A stretch of 64,000 nucleotides of DNA, from NCBI GenBank assembly GCA_029339195.1, contig JAPTJF010000284.1, positions 8,445 through 72,444 of the forward strand. The letters are read 5' to 3'. This stretch comes from Micractinium sp. NFX-FRZ (taxonomy: Eukaryota > Chlorophyta > Trebouxiophyceae > Chlorellales > Chlorellaceae). A program made the translations under genes and the position numbers. Under the pieces are notes generated by a model. That model was not told the DNA's origin and did not search any database. It saw only the letters and a program-made list of their open reading frames with translations. This document shows positions 22,568 to 34,177 of the stretch, piece by piece; position 1 is the stretch's first letter, and each line of letters opens with the position of its first letter.

Positions 22568-25500
22568 ATGCTGGCATCCAATGGATTGAGGGCGCGGCCT
22601 GGATGGTCTATACGGCGACAGGCGCTCTCTGAGCGCGCCCCTGTGAATACAAGTGGGCAGCAGCAGCCGAGTGGCGCCCGGGCCAGCGCACCGGAGCCGC
22701 TGCTGCGCCGGCCCCAGCGCCGTCCCGCCCCCGCGGCAGTATTTGCTACTGTATCAGGCGCCGGGGAGTCCGCAGGCGCGCCAGGCAGGGCGGGCCAGGG
22801 CGGCAGCGGCGGCCGCCGCCAGTCCTCCACTGGTGAGGTGGAACGGGAAGAAGTGCTGCGCCTGGTGGGCCTGCTGCCCCCCGCAGTGCGCGACCGCCTG
22901 CAGCAGCACCCAGAGCTGCCGCTGCTGCTGGAGGTGGTCATGGACCTGGGGCGCCCGCCGCTGGCCCGCTTTCCCTCGGGCGACGTGCGCCTGGCAGAGG
23001 CAGCGGTCACTGCTGACGACCTGCAATACGCTGTCGACCAGGTGTGCAGGCTGGGTCCTTGGTATACATGCTTGCTTGCACATAATCAAACATAAGCCGG
23101 ATGAACAACCCGCTCCATCGATTGCTGCATATGAGGGTTGTGTGTTGTGCACGCTGCTGCTGCGGCTGGAAAGTGTAGCCTGCCATGTCCTTGCTCCGCA
23201 GGTGGGCGAGTTTGGCGCGGACAGCCGGGCGGTGGCAATGGCAACACTCTGCACCTCACCAGCTGCATCCCCAGCAGCCCATGTTGATGCAAATTTCCAT
23301 GCACGTATCCTTGCTCTGCAGGTGGGCGAGTTTGGTGGGGACAACCGGGCAGGCATCGACAAGACGCTGCACCGCATCAGCTGCATCCGCAACCGGGCGG
23401 GGCGCGTGGTGGGGCTGACGTGCCGAGTGGGGCGCGCCATCGCGGGTGCGAGCTGAGCTGGCGCGGGGCTGCAGGGCGGGGCTGCAGGGGGTGGTGGTGC
23501 ATGTGCGTGCAGCGGCGGTGCAAGGCAACAGTGGTGCATGGGCATGCAGCGGGGGCGCAAGGCGCGCGCGTTGGCCTGCAGGACGTTGAAAGTGGCTTGC
23601 ATGCATGAGCGCTGCAGTTTCCGGCGGGGGTGCAGCGGTACCTCCGGTGCACATTCTGTGTCCTGCCACCCCTCTCACCCCCGCTCCGCCCCGCCTGCTG
23701 TGCCTGCTGTGCCTGCTGCACACTGCAGGCAGCGCCGCTATGGTGGCTGACATGGCACGAGGTGGCAAGAGCATACTGCTCCTGGGTGGGTGCTAGTACA
23801 GTTGGCTGTACCGCTGGGAGTGCGTGTGTGGTACCTGCACGCACGGTCGTGCACAGCCTTTGTAAGTTGGCCTCCGCTCTCAGCGCCGCCAGCAAACCTG
23901 GCGCTCATCCACGGTCCCGTCTTCCCTCCTAAGCCTCACGTCCTCTGCTGCCGCCGCTGCTGCTCCTACTGTGTGCTGCAGGCCGGCCGGGCGTGGGCAA
24001 GACGACTGCCATCCGGGAGATCAGCAGGCTGCTGGCGGATGAGTGCCAGCGGCGGGTGGTGATTGTGGACACCAGCAACGAAATCGGTGCGTGACTGGTG
24101 GCTGCGTGACTGGTGGTTGCCTGAACTGGCACAGGGGCGTGCCGGAGCTTGCATGGCCGCTGCCGCTGCCGCTGCCGCTGCTCGCCGGTTGGCTCCTCCA
24201 CTCCTGATGATCTCCTGGGCTTCTCCACGCCGCTGCTTTCTCACCTGCGCGCTGGTTCCCCGACTCTGGCTGCAGGGGGAGACGGCGACATCCCACACCC
24301 CGGCATTGGCCGGGCGCGCCGCATGCAGGTCTGGCCGGGCGGCCTGGCAGCGCCTGTGCCAAAGAACCTGTGCATGTATGCTGCCCATGGGTGCTGCACG
24401 CTGCCCACGCTGCCATGTCGTGACATGCCAGGCCGCTGTGTGTGCTGCTGAATGCTGCTGTGCATGCTGTGCCCAGCAGCCCGGCAGCAAGCTGTTTGAG
24501 TCTTGCTTACAAACTCGTTGACACTGGCTGCTGCCTGCCTACTGTGCCCTGTCTGGCAGGTGCCGCACCCGGAGCAGCAGCACCGCGTGATGATTGAGGC
24601 TGTTGAGAATCACATGCCCGAGGTGATTGTAATTGACGAGATTGGCACCGAAGCGGAGTGCCTGGCGGCCCGCACCATCGCGCAGCGTGGCGTGCAGCTG
24701 GTGGCGACCGCGCATGGTGTGTGGGGGCAGGGTATTGTTTGGGGTCCCAGATAGGAGGGTGGGTGGCATGGCTCACGGCTAGTGCTACCTGGGACCGCAC
24801 CTCTGAACTGCGTCCCGCGTACTCAACCTTCCCCTGCCTGCCGTACGACGCTCTCTCAGCGTATCAGTGCCTGCTGCTCTCCCGCCTCGCCCTGGCAACA
24901 AGCTGGAGAACGTGAGCGCGCACCCTCCCTTGCCTTTGCCGCAATGGTGGACAGCACATAAAGTACAATAACTGTACTGTTGCCTACCGCTCTCCCTCCC
25001 CCCCCGCCCCCAGGCAACGAGCTGGAGAATGTGATGAAGAACCCCAGCCTGTCGGACCTGGTGGGAGGTATCTCCTCGGTGACCCTGGGAGACGACGAGG
25101 CCAAGCGGCGCGGGGTGCAGAAGTCGGTGCTGGAGCGGCAGGTGGGTCTGGGCCGGCTGGGGGGCTGGGCTGGGCTGGGCTGGGCTGGGCACTGACAGCG
25201 TGGGTCATTGCCAGTGTAGCTCTTCGAGATGGGTGTTGTTGGGCTGGGTGACTCCCGTCCGCCTGTCCACCCTTCTGTGCCCCGCCTGCCCCAGAGCCCG
25301 CCCACCTTTGATGTGTGTGCCCAACCTGTGCATCCACCACGCGCCGCACTCTGAAACCCAGGCCCCTGTTCACCCCTTCCGCATCTCTCTTGCCCCCCAC
25401 CCTGTTTTGACCCCGCCTGCCGCAGAGCCCGCCCACGTTTGATGCTTGCGTGGAGATGGTCAGCCGGGAGCAGTGGAGGATCCACCTGGATGTGGCATGG

Positions 25501-25973
25501 GCGGTGGATATGGTGCTGACGGGGCGGGAGGCGGGTGAGGCTGGGGCAGGGAGGGGGCGGGCTGGCGTGGGTGGGGAGGCCAGTGGGCATGGTGCCCAGC
25601 TTGGGGGAGGCGGGGAGGCATGGGGGGCCGTCGAGCTGAGGCTGGTTGCAGTCGCAGCGCTGCATGTTGGCGTGCTGGTGCAGAGGCGGGGAGACAGGGA
25701 GGCACTGCTGCGGCTTCTGAGGACGGCCTCGCAAGCTTTCTAACCTGGCTGGGGTGCCAGTTGGCAGGCAGGCTGCTTGCCTGCACTCCAGCCCACTCAA
25801 AACTGCAACATGGCTGCCCGCGCGCAGGCGCTGAGGTGCGGGAGCGGGATGAGGACGGCAAGGTGTGGAGCTGGCCTGAGGGCGGTAGCACCGATTCCGA
25901 CGGCGACGAAGAGGAGCAGCTGTCAGAAACTGGCGCCAGCATCAGCGGCAGCAGCCGGCGGCAGAAGGGCGGC

Positions 25974-26006
<33 letters not shown>

Positions 26007-29000
26007 CGGCAGCAGCAGGTGGAGACGCAGCCCTTCCCCGCTGATGCTCTAAACGCGGCCCGGCTGGGAGCAGCGCTGCAGGTGGCTGAGGAGGCGGGGA
26101 TGCCGCTGCCGCCAGCGCTGCGCGCGGCCGCCGCCGCCGCCGCAGCACGCTCCGGCAGCAGCACTGCCAGCACCAGCACCAGCAGCAGCTTTGCATCCAG
26201 CCTGCCCGCCAGCAGCGCCGGCAGCCGCGCTGCCGCCAGCGGCAGCAGCCGCGGTTCCAAGGCTGGGGCAGCCGCTGCCGCCGGCCCCACCCTGCATATC
26301 TACCCTTTTGGCTTGGATGGCGCCAGTCTGGCGGACATTGGAGAGTCGTTGGGAGTGAGCGAGCGCCTGGTGCTGGCTGAGCGCCTGCAGGATGCTGACG
26401 CCGTGCTTGCGCTGAGAACCAAGATCAAGACAAGTGAGTGAATTCTTGCCCCTGCCGGCTTGCCTGCTGCTCCCCTTGCTGCTGCTGCCGTCGCTGCTGC
26501 TGCACACCCGTTGCTGCCACGGCTTGGCTGCTGGCAATTTCAGTCGGGTAGTGGAGGGTCCCAAAGGCTGATCACAAGCCTTGAAAGCGGCAAGAAGCAA
26601 AAGCCTGTGTGTACACAGTTCACTGCTGTCGGTTACATTCATTTGTTCAAGGCCAGAAGCATGGTACAAGGTCGTGCAAGCAACAGGGGCAGTCTGAAAA
26701 AATGGGGGGCGCTCATTCAAGCAAGCAGAGTGGGCTGCGGAAAAGGCACGCTGCCAACGAACAAACTAACAAACAAGCTGACAAGCAAACAGTGCTGAAA
26801 AAAGGGCAGGGGCGCGCCTGCCTGACAGACAAACAGCTGCACCCCTGGTGCCCCAGGCAAGGGCAGGCGAGGGCTCAGATTTCTGAGCGCCGCAGGCTGG
26901 GCCGCCACCCTCAGAAAGGGGCCTCAGGAGTTATTCACAGGCAGACAGACAGAGAGAGAGAGGGAGCCTCAGGCGGGGTCATGCTCAACCCTCAGCCGCT
27001 GCTGCTGCTTCCACTGAGGCAGGGAGTCGGGAAGCTGCGGCTCCTCCCCGGGCCCGTCCCCCCCACCGCCGCTGCCCATCTCCCCGCTGCTGCCGCCGCC
27101 GCCGCCGTCGCCGTCCGCCCCCGCGCGCTCGCCGCTGCTGACCTGGCGCTCGTGTGGCGCCAGGTCACGCTCCTGGTCCAGCACGGCGCCAGCCTGGCGG
27201 CGGACTAGTGCTGCATAGATGCCGCCGCGCCGCATGAGCTCCGAGTGGGTTCCCACCTCAGCCACCGTCCCCTTGTCCATGACAACTGTCTGGTCGGCGT
27301 TGCGCACCGTGCTCAGCCTGCAACAGTGGGAAGTGGGTTGGCAGGGCGGGGCGGGGCAAGGATGGGCGGGGGTGGCGGGGCGAGGCAGGGTTGGCAGGAA
27401 GGGCACGGAGATGGGGGGAAGGGCTGTTGAGCAGACAAACGGCCACAAGTCGGACAAGCTGCCCGCAGCTGCTGCATGCCATGCCGTGCTGCAGTGAAAG
27501 CGCAGGTGTGTGCGTGTGTGCAGCGCAGCGCCAGGCAGCGGGGAGGGCCAGGTCACCAACCTGTGTGCAATGACGATGACGGTGCGCCCATCTGTGCGCA
27601 TCGCCCGATCCAGCGCCGACTGCACCGCCGCCTCGCTCTCTGCGCGTGGACAGGTGTAAGTGGGTGGGTTGGCAAGCAGGTGGGTGGGCAGAAGCGGTGG
27701 GCAGAAGGGGGAGGCCTGCGCTCACTTTACTCCCAGCCAGCATGCAAGCCGACCAACAAGCAAGCAAGCGAGCACCTGCGAAGCCAAAAGAGGCTGCTTT
27801 GCCAGGCGCACGTGCTGCCTCAAGAGGTGGCTTCATCCAAAAAAATGAGCTGCGCCTGATTGCCCCGCTTCATCCTCACAACCTTCCCTGGCCCCGGCAA
27901 ACAACCGCGTGCCCTTCCGTCTGTGCTTGAGGCCCCACCTGCGTCCAGCGCTGACGTGGCCTCATCCAGGATCAGCAGCGGCGGGTCGCGCACCAGCGCG
28001 CGCGCAATGGCGATGCGCTGCCGCTGCCCGCCCGACAGAAGCTTGTCGGTGACCGGGGTGGCGTAGCCTTGCGGGAGGGCGGAGATGAAGTCGTGTGCGT
28101 TGGCCAGCTGTGCCGCCCGCTCCACGTCAGCCTGCACACGAATCAATGATAACAATGGGGTTGCGATATCAGCCTTGTGAACCGGGTGGATGGGCTGGCG
28201 TGCCTTGGCCCCCTGAACTAGCTAGCGCCCCTGCGCATCACCCCACGCCTGGCTAGCATCAAAACTAGTCACCTGCAAATGTCAGCCACCGCCAGCCCAA
28301 ACAGACAGCCTGGTGTGCACCATGCCCCGCATCGCCCCTGCCCTGCCTGCCCTGCCCCCCCCTCACCTGGCTGGCGTCGGGGCAGCCGTAGGCAATGTTC
28401 TCAGCCACCGTCATCCCAAACAGGCGGGGGTCCTGTGACACCACGCCCACGTGCCGCCGGAACCAGGCAGCATCCACCTCCCTGCATGGGGCACATGGCG
28501 CAAGAGGGAGCGCACAGCAGGTCAGGGAGGGTAGAGATTGGGCCGGCAGTGGGTGCATGGTTGGGGGGGGAAACCTTGCTGGGTGGGGTGGGGCGGAGCG
28601 GCAGCAAAAGGGGCCACGCCGCCGGTACTGCGCTGCTCTCAGCCCCAACTCGTAGCTCTCGGCATCCTTCCCCTTCCCCTTCCCCTTCCCACCCCTCCTC
28701 GCCCCTCCTTGAACACGCACCTGAGGTCTGCCCAGTCCAGCAGCACCGCTGCTGGACAAGCCGAACCTGCCCTTGCACCCTGAAATCCACTGCCACCATT
28801 TACATCCAACCCACCCCCCCCACCTGAGGTCTGCCCCGTCCAGCAGTACCGCTCCCGCCGAGGGGTCGTACAGCCGTTGGATGAGCGCCACCAGCGTGCT
28901 CTTGCCGCTGCCGCTGAGGCCCACCAGGGCGGTCAGCTTGCCCGCCGGGATGACCAGGCTCACGTTGTCCAGCGCCTTGGAGTCTGTGGTTGGGGGGCAA

Positions 29001-32000
29001 CAGGTATGGAAGGCAGGGGAGGGGTGGGCGGGCGGGTTGGGGGAAGCAGGGGGCAAGGGTGCGAGGCAGGGGCAGTGGGAGTGCGAGGGGGCGTCTTGAT
29101 GCGGTGCAAGCATTGCAAGGCACGATTGCGGACCAGCCCTGGGCCGAACCGACCCAAATCAGCGCAAACAAGCGCACCCACCCACTCACCTGGGCGCGAT
29201 GGGTAGCTGAACTCCACGCCCGCCAGCTCCACCTGCCAGCTCAGCCCACCGGCACCCCCGCCACCGCCGCCTCCTGCCGCCCCCGCCGCCGCCTTCCCAG
29301 CCTCCCCTCCTGCGGCCGCCTGCCCGGGGATGCGCCCCGCCGCCATCTGTGGCGCCGGGGGGGCGTCAAGGTAGGACATGACCCGCTCAGAGGCGCCCAC
29401 AGCCTCCATGATGGGACCCCACTGGTCGCACACAGAGAGCAGCGCCGAGGCCAGGAACTCGGTGTAGAACATGAAGGCGGTGAGCTGCTCGGCGCCCACG
29501 GTGCCGGCGAGGGCGGCGGTGCCGCCCACCGCCAGCGTGGCAAGCCGGGTGGCGTTGTACAAAAAGTTGTTGCCGCACACGTACATGGCATATGCCACGC
29601 CCTGCAGGGCGGGGAATTGAATCACGCAAACACTTGACCCGTGTGTTGCGGGCCATAGATGTATAGGAGCAATTCAAGGTTGCGCCCGGCCTTGCCTGTC
29701 GGATGCTGATGCGGCGCAGCGTGCCCAGCGTGGCGTCGTACCGCGCCCGCGTCCCCGCCTCGCTGCCAAACGAGCGCACGAGGCGGGAGAGGGAGAAGCC
29801 CTCCTCCGCCACCGCGTTGCTGCCGGCCAGCGCGTCCTGGTAGATCTGCAGAGCAGAGCAGAGCACACAAACATGTGTCGACGCAGAGCACACAATTCAG
29901 CGCAGCACAAAAGGCTAATGAGAAGGGGCCAGGCAGGGCACAGCCAACACACTGTCCGGTGAGGCCAGGCAGGCAGTGCACGCGTCGGCAGGGCGTGCTA
30001 CCCTGCCTGCCCACCCAGCACAGCCACCCAAGCCACCTCTGCAGCAGCAGACCGGCGCACCCCTCCCCCTAGTTTACAAGCCCACCCACCCGCTGCGTGC
30101 GGCGTGTGAAGGCGCCGTACGTGGCTGCCACCGCCACGAGGACTGCCGCCACGCCCGCCGTGGCGCCAGTCATTGCGGGGGACAGGCGCCAGAGGTAGAT
30201 CCCCCCGCCGATCACCTGCACACATGCACAGGCCGCTCAGCAGTGTGTTGTGTGTGTGCACTTGGGTTGGATGGTTGGTACGCACAGACTGTGGCGGCGC
30301 CCTTTGACCAGAAACGCAAGCCCTGCTGCCGCTGCTGCCGCCAACACACACACACAACGCAGCTCCTGCCGGGCACCGACTGTAAAGAAGCAAAGGCGCA
30401 GCCTGCAGCCTGCGTACAAGGCGCTACCTGCAGCGTGTTGCGCAGCGCCACGTTGATGCTGGTGGCAAAGAGGCGGGAGATGACGGAGCAGTCGGCGGCC
30501 AGCCGGCTCGTCAGCTGCGCCGTCTCCGTGGCGTCAAAGAAGGCCACCGGCTGGCAGATGAGGCGCCAGAACAGCTGGCTCCTGCCACAGAGCAGCGGGG
30601 GCAGGCAGGCAGGTGGGCGGGTAGAAAGCATGAAGAGTGCAAGGGCATGGGTGGGGCGGGTGGGCACACCGGGTTGGGAGGCAGCTTGGCGTCAGCCTGC
30701 TGGTTCATCTAGCATGCGAACGCGGCCGCCCATAGCCCGCCTGCCGCCCGCTGCCGGGCATCCACCTGCTGAGGAGCCCCCTCCCCAACCCGGATCTGCC
30801 TCAACCCACCCACCTGAGGCGCTGCAGCAGGTTTGTGTTGACCAGTGAGAACATCCAGCCGCGGATGGCTGCAAACACGGCATACGTGGCGGTGGAGCAG
30901 GCCAGCCAGGCGAGGTTGTGCCGGAACGCCTGCTCCGACCGCTCCTGCAGTGGAGGCAGGTAGCGGCAGCAGTGTGAGCACCAGTTGCTGCGTCTGATGC
31001 AAAGGGCAGGAGGCCAGGCGGTGCCTGAGCGCCTACTCGGACCGCTCCTGCAGGTGAGGCAGGCAGCGGCAGTCGGGGCAGTGCGAGCGCCGGTAACGTT
31101 GCTAGAAAGCAACACTGGCAGCTGTGGGTGAAATTCTGACTGGAACACTTGCCAGCTGACCACTGGCAAGCGCTCTGCAGCATGGGCCCCTGCTAGGAGT
31201 ACTGCACCCTGCTGGGCCTGCCCGCTCCGAGCAACCACCCCTCCCACCTCCCCCCAAATGGTAAACCAAACAGACTTGCCTTGGCGGCCGCAAACACGGC
31301 GGCGGTCACAAAGTGCGGTATGGCCAGCTCAGCAGCTGCCGCCGCAACCATGAAGAACACTGCGCAGCACATCAGGAGCTTGTCGGGGGCTAGCAGCGCC
31401 CCCACTTTGCGCAGAATGTCACGCATGCTCTGCGGCGCCGTGGGGACGCCCGCCGCGTCGGCTGCTGCTGCTGCGGGGTCGTCTAGTCGCCACCACTCAT
31501 GCCAAGCAGACAGGAGGCCTGTCCGCTGCTGCTGCTGCTGCTGCTGTGGGCTGTCTGCTGCAGCGGCGGCGGCTGCACGTGGCGGTGCCAGGCGGTGGCG
31601 GCGGCAGCGGCTGGGTGCTGCCGCTGTCAGCTGCAACGCCTGGCTGCCCGGCACGGCGCATCGTGCTCTGCACCGCACCGACTGCTGGGCTGCCAGCGGC
31701 AGGCCGCCCTGGCCGCGTGCGCCCAGTCGGCCAGTGACCCGCATCGCCATTCGCCTACGCTATGTCTTTAGCGATCGCTTTGTTGGCTGAGCATATGTGT
31801 CTCGCGATCTAAATGCCTCCGCAAGCCGACTGCCGGCAAACGGGCTGTCCGACGTGCGAACTGCTATTCGGCCCAGCGGGCAACGCTGGCAAGGATCAGA
31901 AGTGATGCAGGGGCGCAGTGGGTGGCAACAAACACAGTCGCCCGCCCTCCGATGGCAGCTTGCTCAGGGCTCCCACCACGCCAGGGTGGCGGCGGCAGCC

Positions 32001-33788
32001 AGCCCAGTTGGCTTGGTGCCTGCCACGGGACCCTACCTGGATCTTGCTCTTGCCAGCTCCACATGCAGCATGTGGAGCTGTCCCTCATTGGATGTGCACT
32101 CTGCCCTCGATATGCCGCCATCAGCTGCCCTGTGCCACGCCCCACTCGCCCCGCTCCCCAATCCCATCGTCACGCCATGTGCGCCGCCCTTGCCTGCTTC
32201 CTGCCTGCAGGCAGCTGGATCAAGGATGCCTCCAAGGCAGCCGGCATCCCCGTCTACAGCATCAAGTCCGCCAGCATCAGCAACCTGGTCCGGTGAGGCC
32301 GGAAGCCGCATGGCCCAGCAAGCCGGGGGGCGGCGGGGCAGGGGAGGGGGAAGGGAGGAGGGATTGGAGGCAGCCACTGTGGGCAGCCAAGGACACCAGA
32401 GCACAGGGCCTGCCGTCCCCACACCCCTCCACTGCCTACATGCATCCCCCTCCCATCGCCGCCCCCGCCCCTGACCTCCTCTCCCCCCTCCCCCCCACGC
32501 CCCATATCTCTCCCGCAGCGCGGTGCGCACCCTGCTCGGCATCGACCCCTCCCCGGGCGCCATGTTTGCCGAGGAACCCGAGTCCCCCGCAGCCGCCGAC
32601 CCCCGCAGCCGCACCTCCAACAGCCGCACCCTGAGGGCCGAGACGTCCATCGCCCTGGCGGCCGCGGCGGGCGCCGGCGCCGCAGGGGAGGGCGGGCGGA
32701 GCGCCAACCGGCAGGACGCGCTGGAGGAGGCGCGGCTGGCGGGTGAGTGAGTGGGCAGCTCTGCCGGGCGAGCTGGCTGTGAGCGAATGCTGTGCTGTGC
32801 TGCGCTGTGCATGCATACAACCTGCTGGTTGGGCCCTCCCGCCTGCCTGCCACCCACTCATCTCGTCACCTTGCCCCCTGCGGGCGATGTGCCTCCCTCT
32901 CATGTACGCAGCCCTGTGTGCCCTTACCCTCGCTGCACCCTGGCCCGCTGCTCACCACCCTCAACACTGATTGAATACTCTGAAATGATTGAATACACTG
33001 AATTGATTGAATTAACTGAATTGATTGTTCATCTTGCTCCCCCTTGTACGTGCTGCAGCGGAACAGATTGTCATCCCCCGCAACCAGGCCGTGGAGCTGC
33101 TGCCGCGCGACCTGCAGACCATTGATGAGCAAGTGGAGCTGGTGCAGGCAAGTGGGTGCTCGAGTTCCGTTAGCTTGAGAAATCTTGTTAGGGGAAGGCG
33201 GTTCGTACAAGGGAGGGAGCAGGGAGGGCTGCACCTGGGCGGTTGCAGAGGGTCAAAGAGCGAGTGAAGCCGGCACAGGCAAGTACAGCTGGCCAGGGCT
33301 GGCCCTGTGTTCATGTGTGCCTGGTCTGCCTGCACGGCTGCAGGTGACCACCTACCTGCCTGCCTGCCTGCCTGCCTGCAGCCTGCACGCCTTTCTTTCT
33401 GTTGCATCTGGCAGTGTGAGCCCCTGCGGTCGTCGTGCGCACCCCCTGCTTGTCTGCTTGCCCCCACTATACCCGGTCCTCACAGCGGGGTGGGGGTGGG
33501 GGGGCCGCAGCCCCCCCCCCCCTAAGAAGAAGTGATCTGCTTTGCCCACCCCCATCACGTATCCCCCTCCCTGGTTGCTGCCCCTTGCGCCCTCTGCAGA
33601 GCCTGGGCCTGCCTTTCGAGGTGGTGGGACCCGTGGACAGCCTGCGCCTGCGGGTGCTGCCGCCTGAGTGGGCCAGCGCGGGCACCACCAGCGGCGTCAG
33701 CAGCGGCAGCGGCGGCCGGAGCGACCCGGCGGCGGGTGCTGCGGCGGTGGGGGGCGTTGAGGGCGCCAAGCAAAAGGAGTACTGGTAG
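22568..33788 (+). CDS. Ycf45/SpoIIIAA-type P-loop ATPase, probably plastid, with a gene nested in intron 9
   Basis: 13 exons: 22568-23041, 23322-23445, 23729-23785, 23982-24086, 24276-24328, 24560-24716, 25014-25141, 25426-25534, 25828-26433, 32211-32292, 32519-32742, 33059-33147, 33600-33788; phases close to 798 aa. The N-terminus is Arg/Ala-rich and transit-like; an upstream in-frame ATG at 22202 is less likely. The ATPase core has Walker [10 protein letters not shown] (about residue 220) and Walker [10 protein letters not shown]. The family blocks [19 protein letters not shown] and [16 protein letters not shown] follow. A Gln/Ser/Ala-rich insert in exon 9 includes a Q run. Exon 9 ends in [14 protein letters not shown] and exon 10 resumes [19 protein letters not shown], exactly the continuation seen in Ycf45 relatives, with matching phase 1. 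An R3H-like C-terminus follows. Plant homologues act in plastid development; the role here is inferred. Confidence 0.9.
23188..23275. repeat. Intronic copy of ATPase exon 2 acceptor edge
   Basis: Copy of 23308-23395, offset 120 bp. The acceptor and VGEFG codons are intact, then similarity decays. It lies in intron 1. Confidence 0.9.
24892..24913. repeat. Short intronic copy of ATPase exon 7 acceptor edge
   Basis: GGCAAC-AGCTGGAGAA matches from 25013 onward, offset 119 bp, in intron 6. The upstream AG is lost. Confidence 0.7.
25280..25313. repeat. Intronic copy of ATPase exon 8 acceptor edge
   Basis: Matches 25411-25444 over 34 nt (AGAGCCCGCCCAC-TTTGATG), offset 131 bp, in intron 7. The acceptor is nearly intact. 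Confidence 0.85.
25977..26005. repeat. CAG repeat coding poly-Gln in ATPase exon 9
   Basis: About nine CAG triplets inside a low-complexity insert between the ATPase core and the C-terminal domain. Confidence 0.9.
26633..26637 (-). terminator. TGTAA poly(A) signal of the nested ABC transporter
   Basis: TTACA on the + strand, about 330 nt beyond the ABC stop codon and still inside intron 9 of the host gene, which supports an independent transcription unit. Confidence 0.5.
26969..31750 (-). CDS. ABC half-transporter (ABCB/TAP-like), probably organellar, nested in an intron
   Basis: 11 exons: 31750-31280, 30944-30814, 30581-30428, 30215-30090, 29845-29696, 29601-29190, 28983-28824, 28481-28367, 28131-27939, 27639-27561, 27317-26969; phases close to 779 aa. 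An Arg/Ala-rich N-terminus with a poly-Gln run precedes a transmembrane domain (exons 1-6; for example [18 protein letters not shown], typical of ABCB proteins). The nucleotide-binding domain is complete: Walker [11 protein letters not shown]-loop VVSQDPRLF, signature [16 protein letters not shown], Walker [14 protein letters not shown], and switch His in [12 protein letters not shown] Gly/Ser-rich tail follows. It resembles plant ABCB26/TAP1-type half-transporters, which dimerise; the substrate is unknown. Introns 1 and 5 use GC donors. The whole gene lies antisense within intron 9 of the Ycf45-like gene. Confidence 0.92.
28269..28313. repeat. Intronic copy of ABC exon 8 donor edge
   Basis: TCACCTG ... 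CAGCCACCG ... CCCAAACAG resembles 28363-28432 with an internal deletion, offset about 119 bp at the shared core, in intron 8. Confidence 0.7.
28718..28755. repeat. Intronic copy of ABC exon 7 donor edge
   Basis: Matches 28821-28858 with few substitutions (CACCTGAGGTCTGCCC), offset 103 bp, with a usable-looking donor, in intron 7. Confidence 0.9.
31021..31075. repeat. Intronic copy of ABC exon 2 acceptor edge
   Basis: Matches 30919-30972 (ACCGCTCCTGCAG core), offset 103 bp. The similarity extends further into both intron halves. It lies in intron 1. Confidence 0.88.
32970..33027. repeat. 18-bp AT-rich tandem repeat in ATPase intron 11
   Basis: Three units of 18 bp (ATTGAATACACTGAATTG type) plus a partial fourth, strikingly AT-rich against a GC-rich background. 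Confidence 0.92.
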
Positions 33789-34177
33789 TGGTCGGCAATC
33801 GAATGACGGCCTCTGTAGCTGATGCCTGAAACCTTGTGTTGTCTCGTGCTGCAAATCTTCTGCTATAATGCTCTGTGAACTTGAATGCCTCTGTCCCAGC
33901 ATGCCGTCACAAGCAGTGCCAGCGCCGCCAGCAGGGATGTGGGCATACTCTGCCCTGTGTGGTGGACCAGCACCTCGCCTGCGCACTTGCAGACGTGTGG
34001 ATCCGTAAGTGACACTTCCTCCTCAAAACCGAAGGGCGCCCAGGGCTGCCCCCAGCGCGCGTGCCCCCTGCACTTGTGCCCTGTCGCTCGCGCAGCTCCA
34101 CCCTCTGCCTTCAACTTGTTCAAGTGTGTCGACACTGATCAAGTGGACCAGAACCTCGCCCGGGGCAGCGGAGCGGA

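Noticed and set aside
26434..32210. Treating the Ycf45-like gene as two separate genes on either side of the ABC transporter
   Set aside because: The homology is continuous across the gap, the phase matches exactly, and neither half alone has a proper start or end. An assembly inversion remains a formal alternative.
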